In this document: positions 1-12,400 of the stretch, piece by piece
Layout of the letters: the number at the start of each line of letters is the position of its first letter
Numbering within the stretch: position 1 is the first letter of the stretch
NCBI RefSeq assembly: GCF_019097595.1
Contig: NC_080713.1
Location: 4,002,199 to 4,066,198 of the forward strand
DNA length: 64,000 nt
Direction of reading: 5' to 3'
Source of the DNA: Hemibagrus wyckioides
Taxonomy: Eukaryota > Chordata > Actinopteri > Siluriformes > Bagridae
Translations under genes and position numbers: made by a program
Notes under the pieces: generated by a model
Told to the model about the DNA's origin: nothing
The model's input: only the letters and a program-made list of their open reading frames with translations
The model's database searches: none

Positions 1-1301
1 CTGGAAAAGTTTCATATACTCACTACTTGGAGAGCTTTTCAAACATTGTTTTCGTCTCTTCGTCTGTTAATGGCCGCATTATTTATGTTGCAATGAATGA
101 ATTCAATTAGAAGTTTAAAATAACGTGGGGAAAGACACACACGTGGAGAAATAGCAAGAGAATCTACTGGATGTCGCAGGCCAATGACGTAACTAAAACG
201 CGCTCAAGACGTTGCAGATGAATGTAAATATACGAACAGAGTTTTTTTTTCATTTGTAGTATTTAATTGAAGCTTTAGTTAATTTAATTTCATTTAATTT
301 AATAATTGACATTTTTTGTGTGTTTTTTTAAAGATTTTTCGATAAGTTGTTATGTGCTTTTATTTTGTATTGCTGTGTGATCCATATTGTCTGCTGTCTG
401 TTGTAACAGCAATATATTTGTTTGTTTTGTTTGTTTGTTTACGTTTGTTCCCCTGGGCTTGTTTTGTTTTTAGTTTTAAAGTGCAATTTTATTTTATTTT
501 ATTTTTTCATACGCAAATGAATGTAAATAAATTTCGGAAATTTCTTTGCAATGCTAAAAGAAATAAGCATTTTTTAATCAATAAATATTTAATATGGTTA
601 TTTATATAATAATTAATGAATATAGTTATTTTCGCTACATTTCATTTACAGATATAATAATACACAGTGTGGTTTTGCATGAAGTCTAGCCATAATAAGA
701 AACCCATAAACCTGTTAATGATTTTTTTTAAATTAATGTCATGTTTTAATGTTTTTACGTTATTAAAAATAAATAAAACCAAAAAAAAGAGAAAATTATA
801 AAAAAAAAAGGAATTGAAAAAATTGGTTCGATATTGAATATTGGTGACGTTCAGTGTTGCCAGAGTGGGTGGGTTTCCACCCAATTGGGCTCCTATTGGT
901 CACGTCTAACTGGGAAAAATGCATTGGGGCGAGTTTTTTCATGCAACTGGCGGGTTTTTATTTTTGGCTATGAACATGATATTTTATTAATTTTCCACTC
1001 AAACGAACTTAATAATAAAGTGTAACATGTAATGTTGACGTTTTAATAATATGGTTCGGTCTAGCCAATAAGGTTTAGGAGTGTCCTGTCCAATCAGACT
1101 TCAATCTTGATTAGCGGGTTGTTGTAATCGTTGTACTCGTTAAGCCAAGTTATTAACTGTTTGTTATTGTATTAGTTATCACATTATGCATGTCGGGATG
1201 GTATTTTTTTAAATTGGCGGCTTTTAAGCTGAAGTTTGGGGTGGCAATCTTCAGTCCAATCTGGCAACCCTGGTGACGTTTTGAAGTAACGCGAAGTCAA
1301 G
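1..1301 (+). promoter_or_regulatory. COG8 5' flank and promoter region
   Basis: AT-rich sequence upstream of the COG8 start codon, with no convincing gene. CCAAT boxes are visible at about 1090-1094 and 1256-1260. The second lies only about 42 bases before the ATG, which suggests a very short 5' UTR. Bases 1-830 are AT-rich with T and A homopolymers. Short open frames here have no recognisable domain. Confidence 0.45.
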
Positions 1302-3760
1302 ATGGCGGCTGTAGACGTGGAAGACGAGAGTATTTTGGTGTCTGTGTTTAAAGACAGCTTTCCGGAGAACTGGAGAGAAAACCCGGACTTCGCGACGTAT
1401 CTGCTGGAGCTGAGTTCTTACGGGGTCGAGAAGTTGAACCGTGAGCCGGAGCGCCTGTCCGAGGAGCGAGCGCAAATCCTGCAGCAGACGCGCGAGCTCG
1501 CCTTCTCCAACTACAAGACGTTCATCCGCACCGCCGACTGCACCAAGGAGATCTACCGAGACTTCGGCCGTGTGGAGGGCAGCTTATCCAAACTCCTCGA
1601 TAAACTGCCGAGCTTCGGAGAGAAATGCAGGTTGGTCCGAGTTAAAGTTTGCGGAAGTGGTGGTTGTTTGTTTACCTGAAGCTGAAAGGTGTTGTAGTGG
1701 TGGTCGATATGGTTAAAATAATCACATCGCGATTTGTAAACACGATTCCAGGATGCACGATATGTGTAAGTTTGCGGTATAGTGGTGCCACACTTCAAAC
1801 ACCCATGAACACACACACACACACACAGAGTGGCATGATGCTTTGACAAGATTATACTATATACAGTAATGCTCTTAGAATAACCAGGATAACTAGAAAA
1901 TTATAACATAATAATAACTTTCATCATCTCCCTGAGTTTGGGCTTTTCCAGAAACCTATTCAGACAGGATTAAAATCCCAGGTTGTAGCTGGTAATAATT
2001 ACATTAACCTCATTTTCTTGCATAACAACGAACAAGTCATGATCAGGCTCAGGTTCTTTTGGTATTTATTTGGAAGAAACCCTGTTATTGATGGCTATTC
2101 GTCGTCTTTAGGATTGAACCACGGATTCATTCATTTGGGCAGCAGTTGTGCCTCCATGATGCCCCTCAGCTCCTCAGACTTCTAATTAAATATAGAGTTC
2201 GTTTGTGTTTCTAAAATCGTACTTCATCACGTCACATTTCATTAAGCTCTATCACTGTGTGTTTTTCTCCCAAAATAGAGGCTTTGTGAAAGAAGCAGAA
2301 GAAATCGGGGCGAGTCGGCGGATGAACAGCCTGACTCTAAATCGCCACACGGAGATCCTGGAGATTCTCGAAATCCCGCAGCTGATGGACACCTGCGTTC
2401 GGAACGGCTACTACGAGGAGGCGCTGGAGCTCGCCGTCTATGTCAAGCGACTTGAGAAAAAGCACTCGTCACTTCCTGTGATCCAGGTACGGTGGAAAGG
2501 GATTACATTTGGATATATTTAGAGCATGAAACATCTTCAGCTTGTGCATTACTTATAAGGACAGTAAGTAAATAAAGATCTGGTTTGTTATTGTACTGCT
2601 TATGTTTTTTCACCAGGGCATCGTAAATGAGGTGCGTCAGTCGGCCCAGCTCATGCTGAACCAGCTCCTCCAGCAGCTGCGCAGTAACTCTCAGCTCCCT
2701 GTGTGTCTGCGCGTGATTGGCTACCTGCGCAGGATGGACATCTTCACCGAGGCGGAGCTGCGTGTGAAGTTCCTGCAAGCGCGCGGCAGCTGGCTGCGTT
2801 CCATGCTGGCCGCCATTCCTGACGAAGACCCCTACGTTCACATCACCAAAACCGTCGAGGCTTGCCGAGTCCACCTCTTCGACATCATCACTCAGTACCG
2901 CGCCATCTTCTCGGACGAGGACCCGCTGCTGCCCGTTGCTGAGCAGGCCGTCAACGAGGGCACCATTTTCCATGGCTGGGTGGTGCAACAGATCTCGCAC
3001 TTCCTGCAGACGCTGGAACGGGATCTGGAGCGCGGTGTGGGAAGCCGTTTGGACTCCCTGCTCGGCCAGTGCATGTATTTCGGCTTGTCTTTCAGCCGCG
3101 TGGGCGCAGATTTCCGTGGGCAGCTCGCACCCATGTTCCAGCGCGTCGCCATGGAGACGTTCGGCAAAGCCGTTAAAGAAGCCGTGGACAAATTCAAGGA
3201 GGATATGAATCTGTACACGCTCATTTCCCTGCCGTCGATGCTCGGGAACACCATCCCGGCCATGCCCGCCGGTGTCCAGCCCGGAACTCTCCAGCCCCCC
3301 ATGCGTTTGTTGGACTTTCCTCCGTTAGCCTGCTTCCTGAACAACATCTTAACGGCCTTCAATGACCTGCGGCTCTGTTGCCCCATCGGATTAGCTGAAG
3401 ATGTTGCCAGATGTGTCGAGGATGCCCTTGTGAAGGTGCCACATAGAGATCTGGTTTTATATTAACATGTGTGGTTTACTTTAACAGTTTAACAGTCTTT
3501 TCTCTTATAGACTTAAACTATAGCTGTGCGTGCTTGAAGGTGCAGTCAGTGAATTTAGCATGAGGTGGTTGATGCTAGGTGTATTAAAGCTCAAAACACT
3601 CTTAAGCTTCATAAAACACTCACAAATTCTGGCAAAGATAAAGTACATGAAAGCTAGAAAAGTTATTTAGACACAGTGGCATGATGCTTTCACAATATAT
3701 TATACTATATACAGTGATGCTCTTAGAAACACTAGAATAACTACAAAATACAGCATGAAT

Positions 3761-3796
<36 letters not shown>

Positions 3797-5162
3797 CTCC
3801 ATCATCTCCCTGAGAGTTTGGGCGTTTCCAGAAAAATATTCAAACAGGATTAAAATTCCAGGTTGTAACTGGTAATAATTCCATCTTGCACTGTCTTCAT
3901 TCATTTATTTATTTATTTATCTATATGATGAACGATATCAACATTAAAAGCGTCTGTTAACTCAAAATAATATTCCTTAATATTTTAGGAAGTGCGTTTA
4001 AAAATCCAAGAGCTGGAACATTTAGATGATCTTTAGGTATATTATTCGATTACAAAGAATCACTGACTGCACCTTTAATTGAGTCTTATTTGATTAACTG
4101 CCTATATGTTTTATGTCGCGTTAAAGTTGAATAAATCTTATTCCGTCTCACACAGGTGACCAAACTGATCCTGGTGTTCCACCGAGCGGAGGAGTCGGCC
4201 TTCAGCAGCCGCGAGCGCGAGTTATTCATTCAGTTCTGCTGCGCCTTTGCCGAGGACATGGTGCCCTTCATCAACCGGTGTCTCCAGGTTCTCTTCCCAC
4301 CGGCGCAGCTCGCACAGATCCTTGGTAAGCAGGGGGTCAGAGTTTAGATTAGATTGTCCCTGAATAGAACTGATTCACCAGAATTGAGTAAAATCAGATA
4401 CGAATGTAAAGGTTGGAATTAGTAGCACACACTTGGAGGTGTGCTGTTAGAGGAAAATAATCAACAGCAGTGTGGTGTGAAGCGGCCCTGAGTGAAGCGG
4501 CTACTCTTACTGCCTTAACGCTGATTATTTTCCAATAACAGCACATCCTGAGGGGTTTTATTCCTCTTAAAGAATGACACACCATCATTTATTTTCCGTC
4601 TGTAGTTCCGGTTAAAAATGCAGAACATCAGAGACAGGTTCCTGTCCTGTTAGTGTTCCCATGGAAACAGGAAATCTGTTCCATTTTTTTTTGGAAGTGT
4701 CACCATTTAGAGACTCAAAGTAGAATTCCGACTCATCACGTTTTTCCTGTCACGGAAACTCTTAACCCATCCTGGTGTTTGTTCACAGGCGTCCCCGCAA
4801 GCCAAATACACAAACACGGCAACGTCGGCTGCGTGAACGTGAGCGCCGTGCTGGAACCTCTAGACTTCGTCCTGCCTAAGAGAGAACCCGTGTCCCCGGC
4901 GCTGGACCTGTCCGTCGAGCTGAGCAGCTTGAGCACTACTGAACCAGAACCTCTGGCTCCAACCGAACCTTCGTTTTCAGAGAAACCTCCTGAAGAGGCA
5001 CCAGAACCTGGAGCGGAACCGGACCTCAACATCCAGCACCCTCAGGAAGCAGAACCTTCCCATGATTCAGCAGAACCCAGAACAAACAATGTGGACATGG
5101 AGCAGAACGATGCAGGAGACGTGACCCTGACCAGCGCAGATGACCAGTCACTACAGCACTAA
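1302..5162 (+). CDS. cog8: COG8, conserved oligomeric Golgi complex subunit 8 (5 exons)
   Basis: COG8 is a subunit of lobe B of the COG tethering complex, which acts on the cytosolic face of the Golgi in retrograde vesicle traffic and glycosylation. Read by phase, the exons are 1302-1630, 2279-2486, 2617-3435, 4156-4324 and 4789-5162. Together they give 633 codons (632 aa plus stop), close to the roughly 612 aa of mammals. Matches to the family include NYKTFIR in exon 1, [20 protein letters not shown] in exon 2, and [20 protein letters not shown] and [20 protein letters not shown] in the 819-bp exon 3. [16 protein letters not shown] lies in exon 4. The last ~75 residues are a Pro/Glu-rich tail with repeated EPE-like motifs, typical of the variable C-terminus. 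All junctions are GT-AG and keep frame. The ATG at 1302 sits in CAAGATGGCGGC, a perfect TISU context. The gene converges on NOB1. Confidence 0.97.
1829..2010 (+). repeat. dispersed repeat, copy in COG8 intron 1
   Basis: About 180 bp starting near GTGGCATGATGCTTT and ending near GGTTGTAGCTGGTAATAATT. A second, diverged copy lies in COG8 intron 3 (3670-3890) in the same orientation. I do not recognise the family. Confidence 0.6.
3670..3890 (+). repeat. dispersed repeat, copy in COG8 intron 3
   Basis: Same order of landmarks as the intron 1 copy: GTGGCATGATGCTTT, TATACTATATACAGT, CATCATCTCCCTGAG, GGTTGTAACTGGTAATAATT. This copy is expanded by an (ATA)n microsatellite at about 3763-3793. Confidence 0.6.
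4441..4545. repeat. short inverted repeat (MITE-like) in COG8 intron 4
   Basis: The left arm near 4441-4468 (GTGCTGTTAGAGGAAAATAA) is nearly the reverse complement of the right arm near 4518-4545 (ATTTTCCAATAACAGCAC). A ~50-bp loop separates them. It looks like the hairpin core of a small non-autonomous DNA element. No target-site duplication is clear. Confidence 0.45.
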
Positions 5163-5321
5163 ACTACGTTTTTTTTTACTTTTCTGTGAATTCTAGTTGG
5201 TCAGTAACCTGCCTGGGGAAAGTCTTATGTCTTATATATTTAATAATGTGTAAATTGTTTAATGTTGCAGTGTGTGTGTGTGTATTTTCTGGCACCTTTG
5301 GAAGCTTTATGAAAAGCAGGG

Positions 5322-5327
5322 ATTAAA
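5322..5327 (+). terminator. possible COG8 polyadenylation signal
   Basis: ATTAAA about 160 bases after the COG8 stop codon, followed within 20-60 bases by GT-rich sequence. It is the first good hexamer variant downstream. Confidence 0.4.
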
Positions 5328-5937
5328 TCTTGCACCAAGACGTGATAAATAACGTATATTTAAAACACCAGAGTGTGTCTGTCCATTTCTTGAGAATTTA
5401 GTTGTCATGATTTCACAAAGGTCTGGGAAATGCTATTTTTTATAATCTGACATACAAAAGGAAGGAAAACGACTTCAAGGATACATCCATCATTCCTTCC
5501 TTCTCCTTCTTTTTCTTTCCTTTCTTCCTTCTCACCCTTCTCTTTACATTTAATTCTTTCCTTCTCCTTCCTTCCTTCTTTCACTTCAGCCCCCTTCTCC
5601 TTCCTACCTTACAGTCTCTCATTCCTTCCTTCCCCCCTTCTCAGTCTCCCATTCCTTCCTTTTCTTTCCTTCCTTCTTTCCCTCCCCCCTTCTCCTTCCT
5701 TCCCCCCCCTTTCTCATTTCTTCCTTCTCCTTCTTTATCCTTCCTTCTCCCCCCTTCTCCTTCCTTAAATTACACGAGTGCCTCAGACGGTTTCTTGAGC
5801 CTTTAATTGTCATGATTTCACAAAGGTATGAGATAAATACACATCATTATCACTTCTGGCCGGGAAATGCCATTTTTTTTTATAACCCGACATACAAAGG
5901 GATGAAAAACAGACTTCAGGGCTGCATCTATTTACTG

Positions 5938-5943
5938 TTTATT
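5938..5943 (-). terminator. possible NOB1 polyadenylation signal
   Basis: TTTATT on the + strand reads AATAAA on the NOB1 strand, about 510 bases after the NOB1 stop. It is a plausible signal by position only. Confidence 0.3.
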
Positions 5944-6452
5944 TAGCAACAAACACGTTAATGGAGCACTTTTGATGGGTTGCTGCTGCTGGCAAGGAGC
6001 ATGCAGAGCAGAATAAATGAACGCCGGGGTTAAAAATGAGCACAACATGCGACATTCAGATGCTGGTGTGTCTCGCAGAACTGAACTGATCTCACATGAC
6101 ACGGTTTCTCTTGCCTTGGCATGCTCATGTTTATGTGCTTTAATAAAGACGCTGTTAAAACAATATGATGTTAGGTCAGGTTGCTTGTATTGTAGGAAGA
6201 CGCTCATGTTCTTCCTCTTCATATTCGCACACAACACAGCTTGCAGTCCGATACCATACCATGTGACATGCATTCTGCTGTATTAGATGAATAAATATCG
6301 GGGTATTTTTACAAACAAAATGAGCGTGGCTGATCTCAGTAACCATGCAGCCCTAATAGAATCTGAGCTCCTGTAGTATGATCATATTCATACGTAACAA
6401 ATTACAGTTCTCAATTTCTGCTGTGTTATATAACGAACCCCTCGCCGCCGAT

Positions 6453-9400
6453 TCACTTTTTCTTGACGAATTTCTTGCGAGAGGCGTTCGGGTTACTGCG
6501 CCGCCTCCCTCCTCCGCACTGGGCGTCCCGCAGGTGTAAACCCGCCGCTCGGCTGTAAATGTCGTGCTCCGAGAACGGAGAGCTGCCGGCGATGTAGTCC
6601 GGGTCGAACACGTCCGTCTTCACACGTGCCTTTCGAGAGAGTCGCTGCTGAGGGAAACGCTGATCCTCCACCAGGTGAGGGTTGCTGGAGTGTTTGCCAC
6701 CTTGTGGCAAAGGAACAGAGTACTGCAGGGAAAAGAGGGAGGAGTTTTAGTGGGAGTGTCCTGATGATGTGTTAATAATTGTGATTGTAACTATGACAAA
6801 CAATGAGCTGAATAGCAAGAGCAACCTTGTGGAACCTTCTAATGTTCTTCTAATCAGCTAAGACACTAGCTTTCACACTTATCCACAGAGCTGAAATAAA
6901 TCTGCACACGCACCCTCTTTCCTTTAGAATTGAGCACTTTGGGGTTGCTGGAGAAGTGCATCTGCATGCTGCCGTCCTCCCTGAGCGTCACGGCCACCTT
7001 CTTCAGCGTGTTGTTGCCACAATGTGGACAGAAAGCTTTGTTCATATTTGTTGTAGTCCTGATAGGAGACAAAACCACATAGGGTGATTTGAAGAAAGTG
7101 GATAAAACACACAGGTAGAAAACTATAAGGCTGCTGGATGAAGAGTAGAGATAATCAAAGTTCTCTCCTATCGTCATTTGCATCATCATTACAATCCACA
7201 AACTTCTACTGAACCGAGTGAAGAAGTCTCCACAGCTTCTGCTCTGTCCACATGGAGGTTACACTGTACATAGAATTCTGATCTTCTGGACTTCACTCAC
7301 TTGAAGCATGCGTGGCAGCGGAGGATGTAGTTTCTCGTGTGTTTGATGAGCATGCCGTTCACCGACAGCACCTTCAGGCCGATCTGAATCAACACGTTCT
7401 GCAAAAAACAAAAACACCACACACTTCATTAACAGCCTGATCATCTCCTTTCCAAAAAACCAACCAAGAGGTCAGAATTCAGAACGGACGGATCTGTCAG
7501 AAGTGGTGCGCTCGTGAAACAGTCTAATTTATAGTTATAAACTAATCCATCCTTCCTTCCTTCCTTCCTTCCTCTCCTTCTCCTTCTTCCCCACCCCTTC
7601 TTTGTTTCTCCTTCTTTCTCAAACCTTCTCCTTTCTCATTCCTTCCTTCTTTCCCTTCCTCCCTCTCCTTCTTTCCTTCGCTTCACTTCCAATTCTTTCC
7701 TTCTCCTTCCTTTCCCTCATTCCTTTCTTCTCCCTCATTTCTTCCTTCTTCCCCCCTCCTTTTTTTATTCCTTCCTTCTCCTTCTTACCATCTCCTTCCT
7801 TCCATCCTTCCCCAACCCTTTCCTTGACCCTCCTTCTCATTCCTTTCTTCTTCCTTCTCATTCCTTTCTTTTTCCTTCTCCGATATTTCTCATTCCTTTC
7901 TTTTTCCTTCTCCTTATTTCTCATTCCTTCCTTCTCCTTCTCTCATTCCTTCCAATTCTTTCCTTCTCCTTCCTTCCCCTCATTCCTTCCTTCTCCTTGT
8001 TTCTCATTCCTTCCTTCTCCTTGTTTCTCATTCCTTCCTTCTCCTTGTTTCTCATTCCTTCCTTCTCCTTGTTTCTCATTCCTTCCTTCTCCTTGTTTCT
8101 CATTCCTTCCTTCTCCTTGTTTCTCATTCCTTCCTTCTCCTTGTTTCTCATTCCTTCCTTCTCCTTGTTTCTCATTCCTTCCTTCTCCTTGTTTCTCATT
8201 CCTTCCTTCTCCTTGTTTCTCATTCCTTCCTTCTCCTTGTTTCTCATTCCTTCCTTCTCCTTGTTTCTCATTCCTTCCTTCTCCTTGTTTCTCATTCCTT
8301 CCTTCTCCTTGTTTCTCATTCCTTCCTTCTCCTTATTTCTCATTCCTTCCTTCTCCTTATTTCTCATTCCTTCCTTCTCCTTCCCCAACCCTTTGCTTGT
8401 CCCTCCTTTTTTCCCCTTCTCCTTCCCTCCAATTCTTTCCTTCGCCTTCCCTTTTTTTTCTTCTTTCCCCATCCTTTCCTTCTCTCCTTCCTTTCCCCCC
8501 ATTCCTTCCTTCCTTACATCTTTTTCTTTCCTTCCCTCCCTCCTCCCTGCATTGGTGGGAATGGTGAAGTGGGTTTAAGAAGTGAAAGTAAACATTCCAG
8601 TGTTGAACCCACACAATAACTCACTGTTAGAGACTTAAAGCATTAAAATTATTTCTGTCCTGATTCAGTCGTGTTAGTCACTTGTTCACAGCAGCTACAC
8701 AACAGGAAATCTCCGGGTCATTTTGTGGACATACGTGTAAACGTAGCGTAACCATGGTGATATATACACGTGACATCTCCCTCACAGCAGGACATCACTT
8801 TACACACACCTGCATCGCAAAGTCGGTGGTCACACAGCCCACTGTGACGTTTTCTGACGGACTCCATTCTCCAGTGTCCATCTGGATTTGTCTGATGTTA
8901 CTGGGAGTGATCCAGCCTCCGCCGTCATCATCCTCATCTTCATCCTCACCCTCTCTCTCCTCCACACCATCATCGTCCTCGTGTTCCTTGTTCCTCGTCA
9001 GATCCACACGCTGCACTTTCTCCGTCACGTCCTACAACACGACATCAGGCTGATTAGACTCCTGTTCACACCGGAAGTCTAAAATGTGTAAAGGTCTGAA
9101 TGCAAAAGTTTGTGCACCCTTAAAAACCTTGAGAGACTCCTTTGTGTGTGTTGGGTCTCAAAGATTATTTCTACAATCAAGCATCTCCTTTTTAATGCGA
9201 TGAACATTTAAATGTTCATTGCTTATTATTATTCAGTTCAGTATTTTTATTCTCTCATATCTTTCTTCAGTTTGGTGCCAATCCCCACCCACTAACTAAC
9301 TCCGCCCTATCGGCTGCCAATCAGGGGTTTGACAGACACGTTGGCTTACACATCCATGACACCCAAAGGAAAGAGCAGTCTGCCCTCTTCCACATGTGAG

Positions 9401-12400
9401 CTCCACAGTGAAGCTGTGATTGACAGGAGGAGAGAGAGTAAGCCCCTCCCACCCAGACAGCACAACCGATTCTGAGGTGAGAACTCGAGATCTCATGATC
9501 TGAAGCTCACGGGACAAACACGACACTGCCTGACGCATTTAGCATTTATTTACGCCATAATGGCAATTTTTCCTACCTCCCCAGTGTTTTTAAAAAATAA
9601 AATTCTGCTTTAGGCCACACCCACTTCCTGGACATTTGCAGACCAAGCTAAAGCTCTTACAGGAGATGAATCTTTTTAAACCTTCTAGAAGAACTTATTA
9701 ACAGTATATTTTGTGTTTATGTTATAGGATGCCCCCCCCACACATTTGTTGAATATTTGGCACATAGAAAACGTTTGCACTGATCTGTCTACTCTACTTT
9801 TACTCACCACCAACTTTAATAACTCCTCGTCAATGCTGGGTAAAGGATCTCTCCAAAACTGGAAGCTGTTAAACTCCGAGCTCTCTGCGGTCTGAGCTTC
9901 ACGTGACGTCATGTCACGCTGAACGTCTGCGACCGAGCTTTCTGAGTCGTCCTGTTACAGGGGAAACGTCACTAAATGATCGATGCTTTTGCTTCAAACG
10001 AGCTGAAAAATAGATGTCTATAAGAAACGTTTGAGATCATAAACACACCAGCAGTTTCAGTAAGTCGTCGTCGATGCTGGGTATGGGGTCTCTCCAAAAC
10101 TGGAAGCTGTTAAACTCCACGCTCTCGGCAGCTGGATGTTCACTTGATGCTGCGGGCTGCTGATCATCAGTCGCTGAGCTGGCTGAGGATTTCTGCTTTA
10201 AAAAATAAAAACAAATGAATTTTTGTTAATTCTTGAACCCATTTTTAAAGAGACATGGCCTTACATGGTGTACTTTCTTTTAATTTTGCCGTTGAATGAA
10301 ATCAAATATAAATACAGTCTAGTTAAAGTGTATTAGAAAATAATCAGATAGACAAAAGTTTTAATTCAGTGCAGGAAAATTCATGTTTATTCTTTTTTTT
10401 TTTTTTTAAATAAATTTACTAAAACGTACTAATGTGAACCTGAAAATGTTGAACTGAATCTGAAACCTGTTTATTTAATGGCTTTAATTTTTTTTTTTTA
10501 ATTTCAAGTTTAAAATTAAGCTTACAACAATAAAAAATATATATATACGTATTTGTATACAATTTTTCTAAATAAATGAAATAAAATAAAATAATAAAAT
10601 TAAAAAAAAAAATTGTAGTTAAATCCTGGTGGCTATATAACAATTATATAAACATAATTGATTTATGATCATCTTAAAACTTGATTCAAAATGCTCACTT
10701 GAAAAAAATTTAATATTTAATACAGTATAATATTTTTATTTTCCTTACTTTGGAAGGAAGATGGAATCCGGCGATGTTCACCGGAGCTTCCGGGTGTCTC
10801 TGTGTGCTGCGTACTTCCACCTACAGCCCACATTAAAGGATAAACATGATGTTAATCCAGAGCAGGTTTCTTTTCTCTTATACACGAAACTTATTTCAAT
10901 TTTAATACCTGTACTGCTGGTTCTTTCTTCAAGTGAGCAGCTCCACAGTTCTCCAGCTCCAGCTGGTACGTCAAAGCCAAGACCTTAATGTCTGTAGCTG
11001 AAAGGCTGGGATAATCTCCGGTCTTCTTGGCAAACTCGGTCACTGTGAATTAAAAAGAAGAAATTAGACAACTGCAGATCAGATAAGCGAACTCGGGTAC
11101 GAGTCACCGACATGATTCACTCACCGAATCGGAGGTGTTCTGGGAAAGGTTCTTTGAAGTTGAGCTTGTAGGGAAGGAATGCCAAGTTCTTTTTGGTTTG
11201 TTTGTCCCGAATTTCATTCACCACATCCTTCAATGTGTAGATGTTCTTACCAATTTCCTAAAGCGAGGTAAACAGCACTTATTACAACACAACCCTTATT
11301 TTACCACATCGCTGCTGAATTCTCCATTCTGATTGGTCAGAAGATGTTTACTGATATTCATATATTCAAAACGATTAATGTGATCATTTCTATAGTAACA
11401 GCCCATTCACAAGGACTTGTAAGGAAGATGATTTACATTAGTTTAGACTAATAACATAGTAAAAATATGTTTTTATTTAACAGACACAAACACTGATGGA
11501 TGGCTCAAGAGAAGTTTATCACCAGAGTAAATTCTTCAAGAAACATAATGCCAAAAGTTTTGGGACACCCCTCCAAATCATTGGGTTCAGGTGTTGTTTT
11601 TCAGGGCTTGGGCTCGGCCCCTTAGTTCCAGTGAAAGGAACTCTTAATGCTTCAGCTTCATACCAAGACATTTTGGACAATTTCATGCTTTGTAGGAACA
11701 GTTTGGGGATGACTGCTTCCTGTTCCAACATGACTGCACACCAGTGACCAAAGCAAGGTCCATAAAGACATGGATGAGTGAGTTTGTTGTGGAGGAACTT
11801 GACTGGCCTGCACAGAGTCCTGACCTCAACATGACAGAACACCTTTGGGATGAATTAAATCAGAGACTGCGAGCCAGAGCTTCTCGTCCATCATCAGTGC
11901 CTGACCTCACAAACGTGCTTCAAGGGAGGAATGGTCAAAAATTCCCCTAAACACACTCCTAAACCTTGTGGAAAGCCTTCCCAGAAGAGTTGAAGCTGTT
12001 ATAGCTGCAAAGGGCGGGGCAACTCCATATTACATTCATGTGCATGTAAAGACAGACGTCCCAAAACTTTTGGCAATACAGTGTAAGTTTCACCCTTGGT
12101 TCACAAAAGTAATTACTTGGTCTAGAAGGAATAAACAATTAAGGTAGTGCTACAATGGGGGAAAAGGGTACTAGGAAGTTAATAATAAGTCTGAGAAGTT
12201 TTGAAGATTATTTTTCTTTCTAGAAGGTTCGATTAGTCTAAACTGTGAATACTGTGTGATTATTCCCATACAATATCATTATATCATATTATATTATATT
12301 ACATTGTGTATAATATTTTTGCTTATACACGTGACAGTTGACAATAAAATAAGTACATTACTCCTAAACTGTCTAACATTAAAAAAAAATCTTAAATCCT

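Larger units (their letters stand above)
5163..6452. other. COG8/NOB1 convergent intergenic region
   Basis: The 3' ends of COG8 (+) and NOB1 (-) face each other here. A possible COG8 polyadenylation signal ATTAAA is at 5322-5327. A possible NOB1 signal (TTTATT on +, AATAAA on -) is at 5938-5943. A CCTT-rich pyrimidine tract fills about 5490-5765. Two similar segments ending in TTGTCATGATTTCACAAAGG (5402-5421 and about 5808-5825) flank that tract, so part of it is duplicated. I see no gene. Confidence 0.5.

Noticed and set aside
6760..6820. Box C/D snoRNA candidate (TGATGAT ... CTGA)
   Set aside because: It lies on the strand opposite NOB1, the C box lacks the leading purine, and there is no terminal stem or convincing C'/D' pair.
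7602..8578. 321- and 193-codon frames with perfect 8-residue repeats
   Set aside because: The 24-bp minisatellite has a period of exactly 8 codons. It lies in a NOB1 intron and is open on both strands.
11744..11950. Intact transposase gene
   Set aside because: Only a C-terminal fragment with frame breaks remains. The element is under 550 bp, too short for a full Tc1/mariner transposase.
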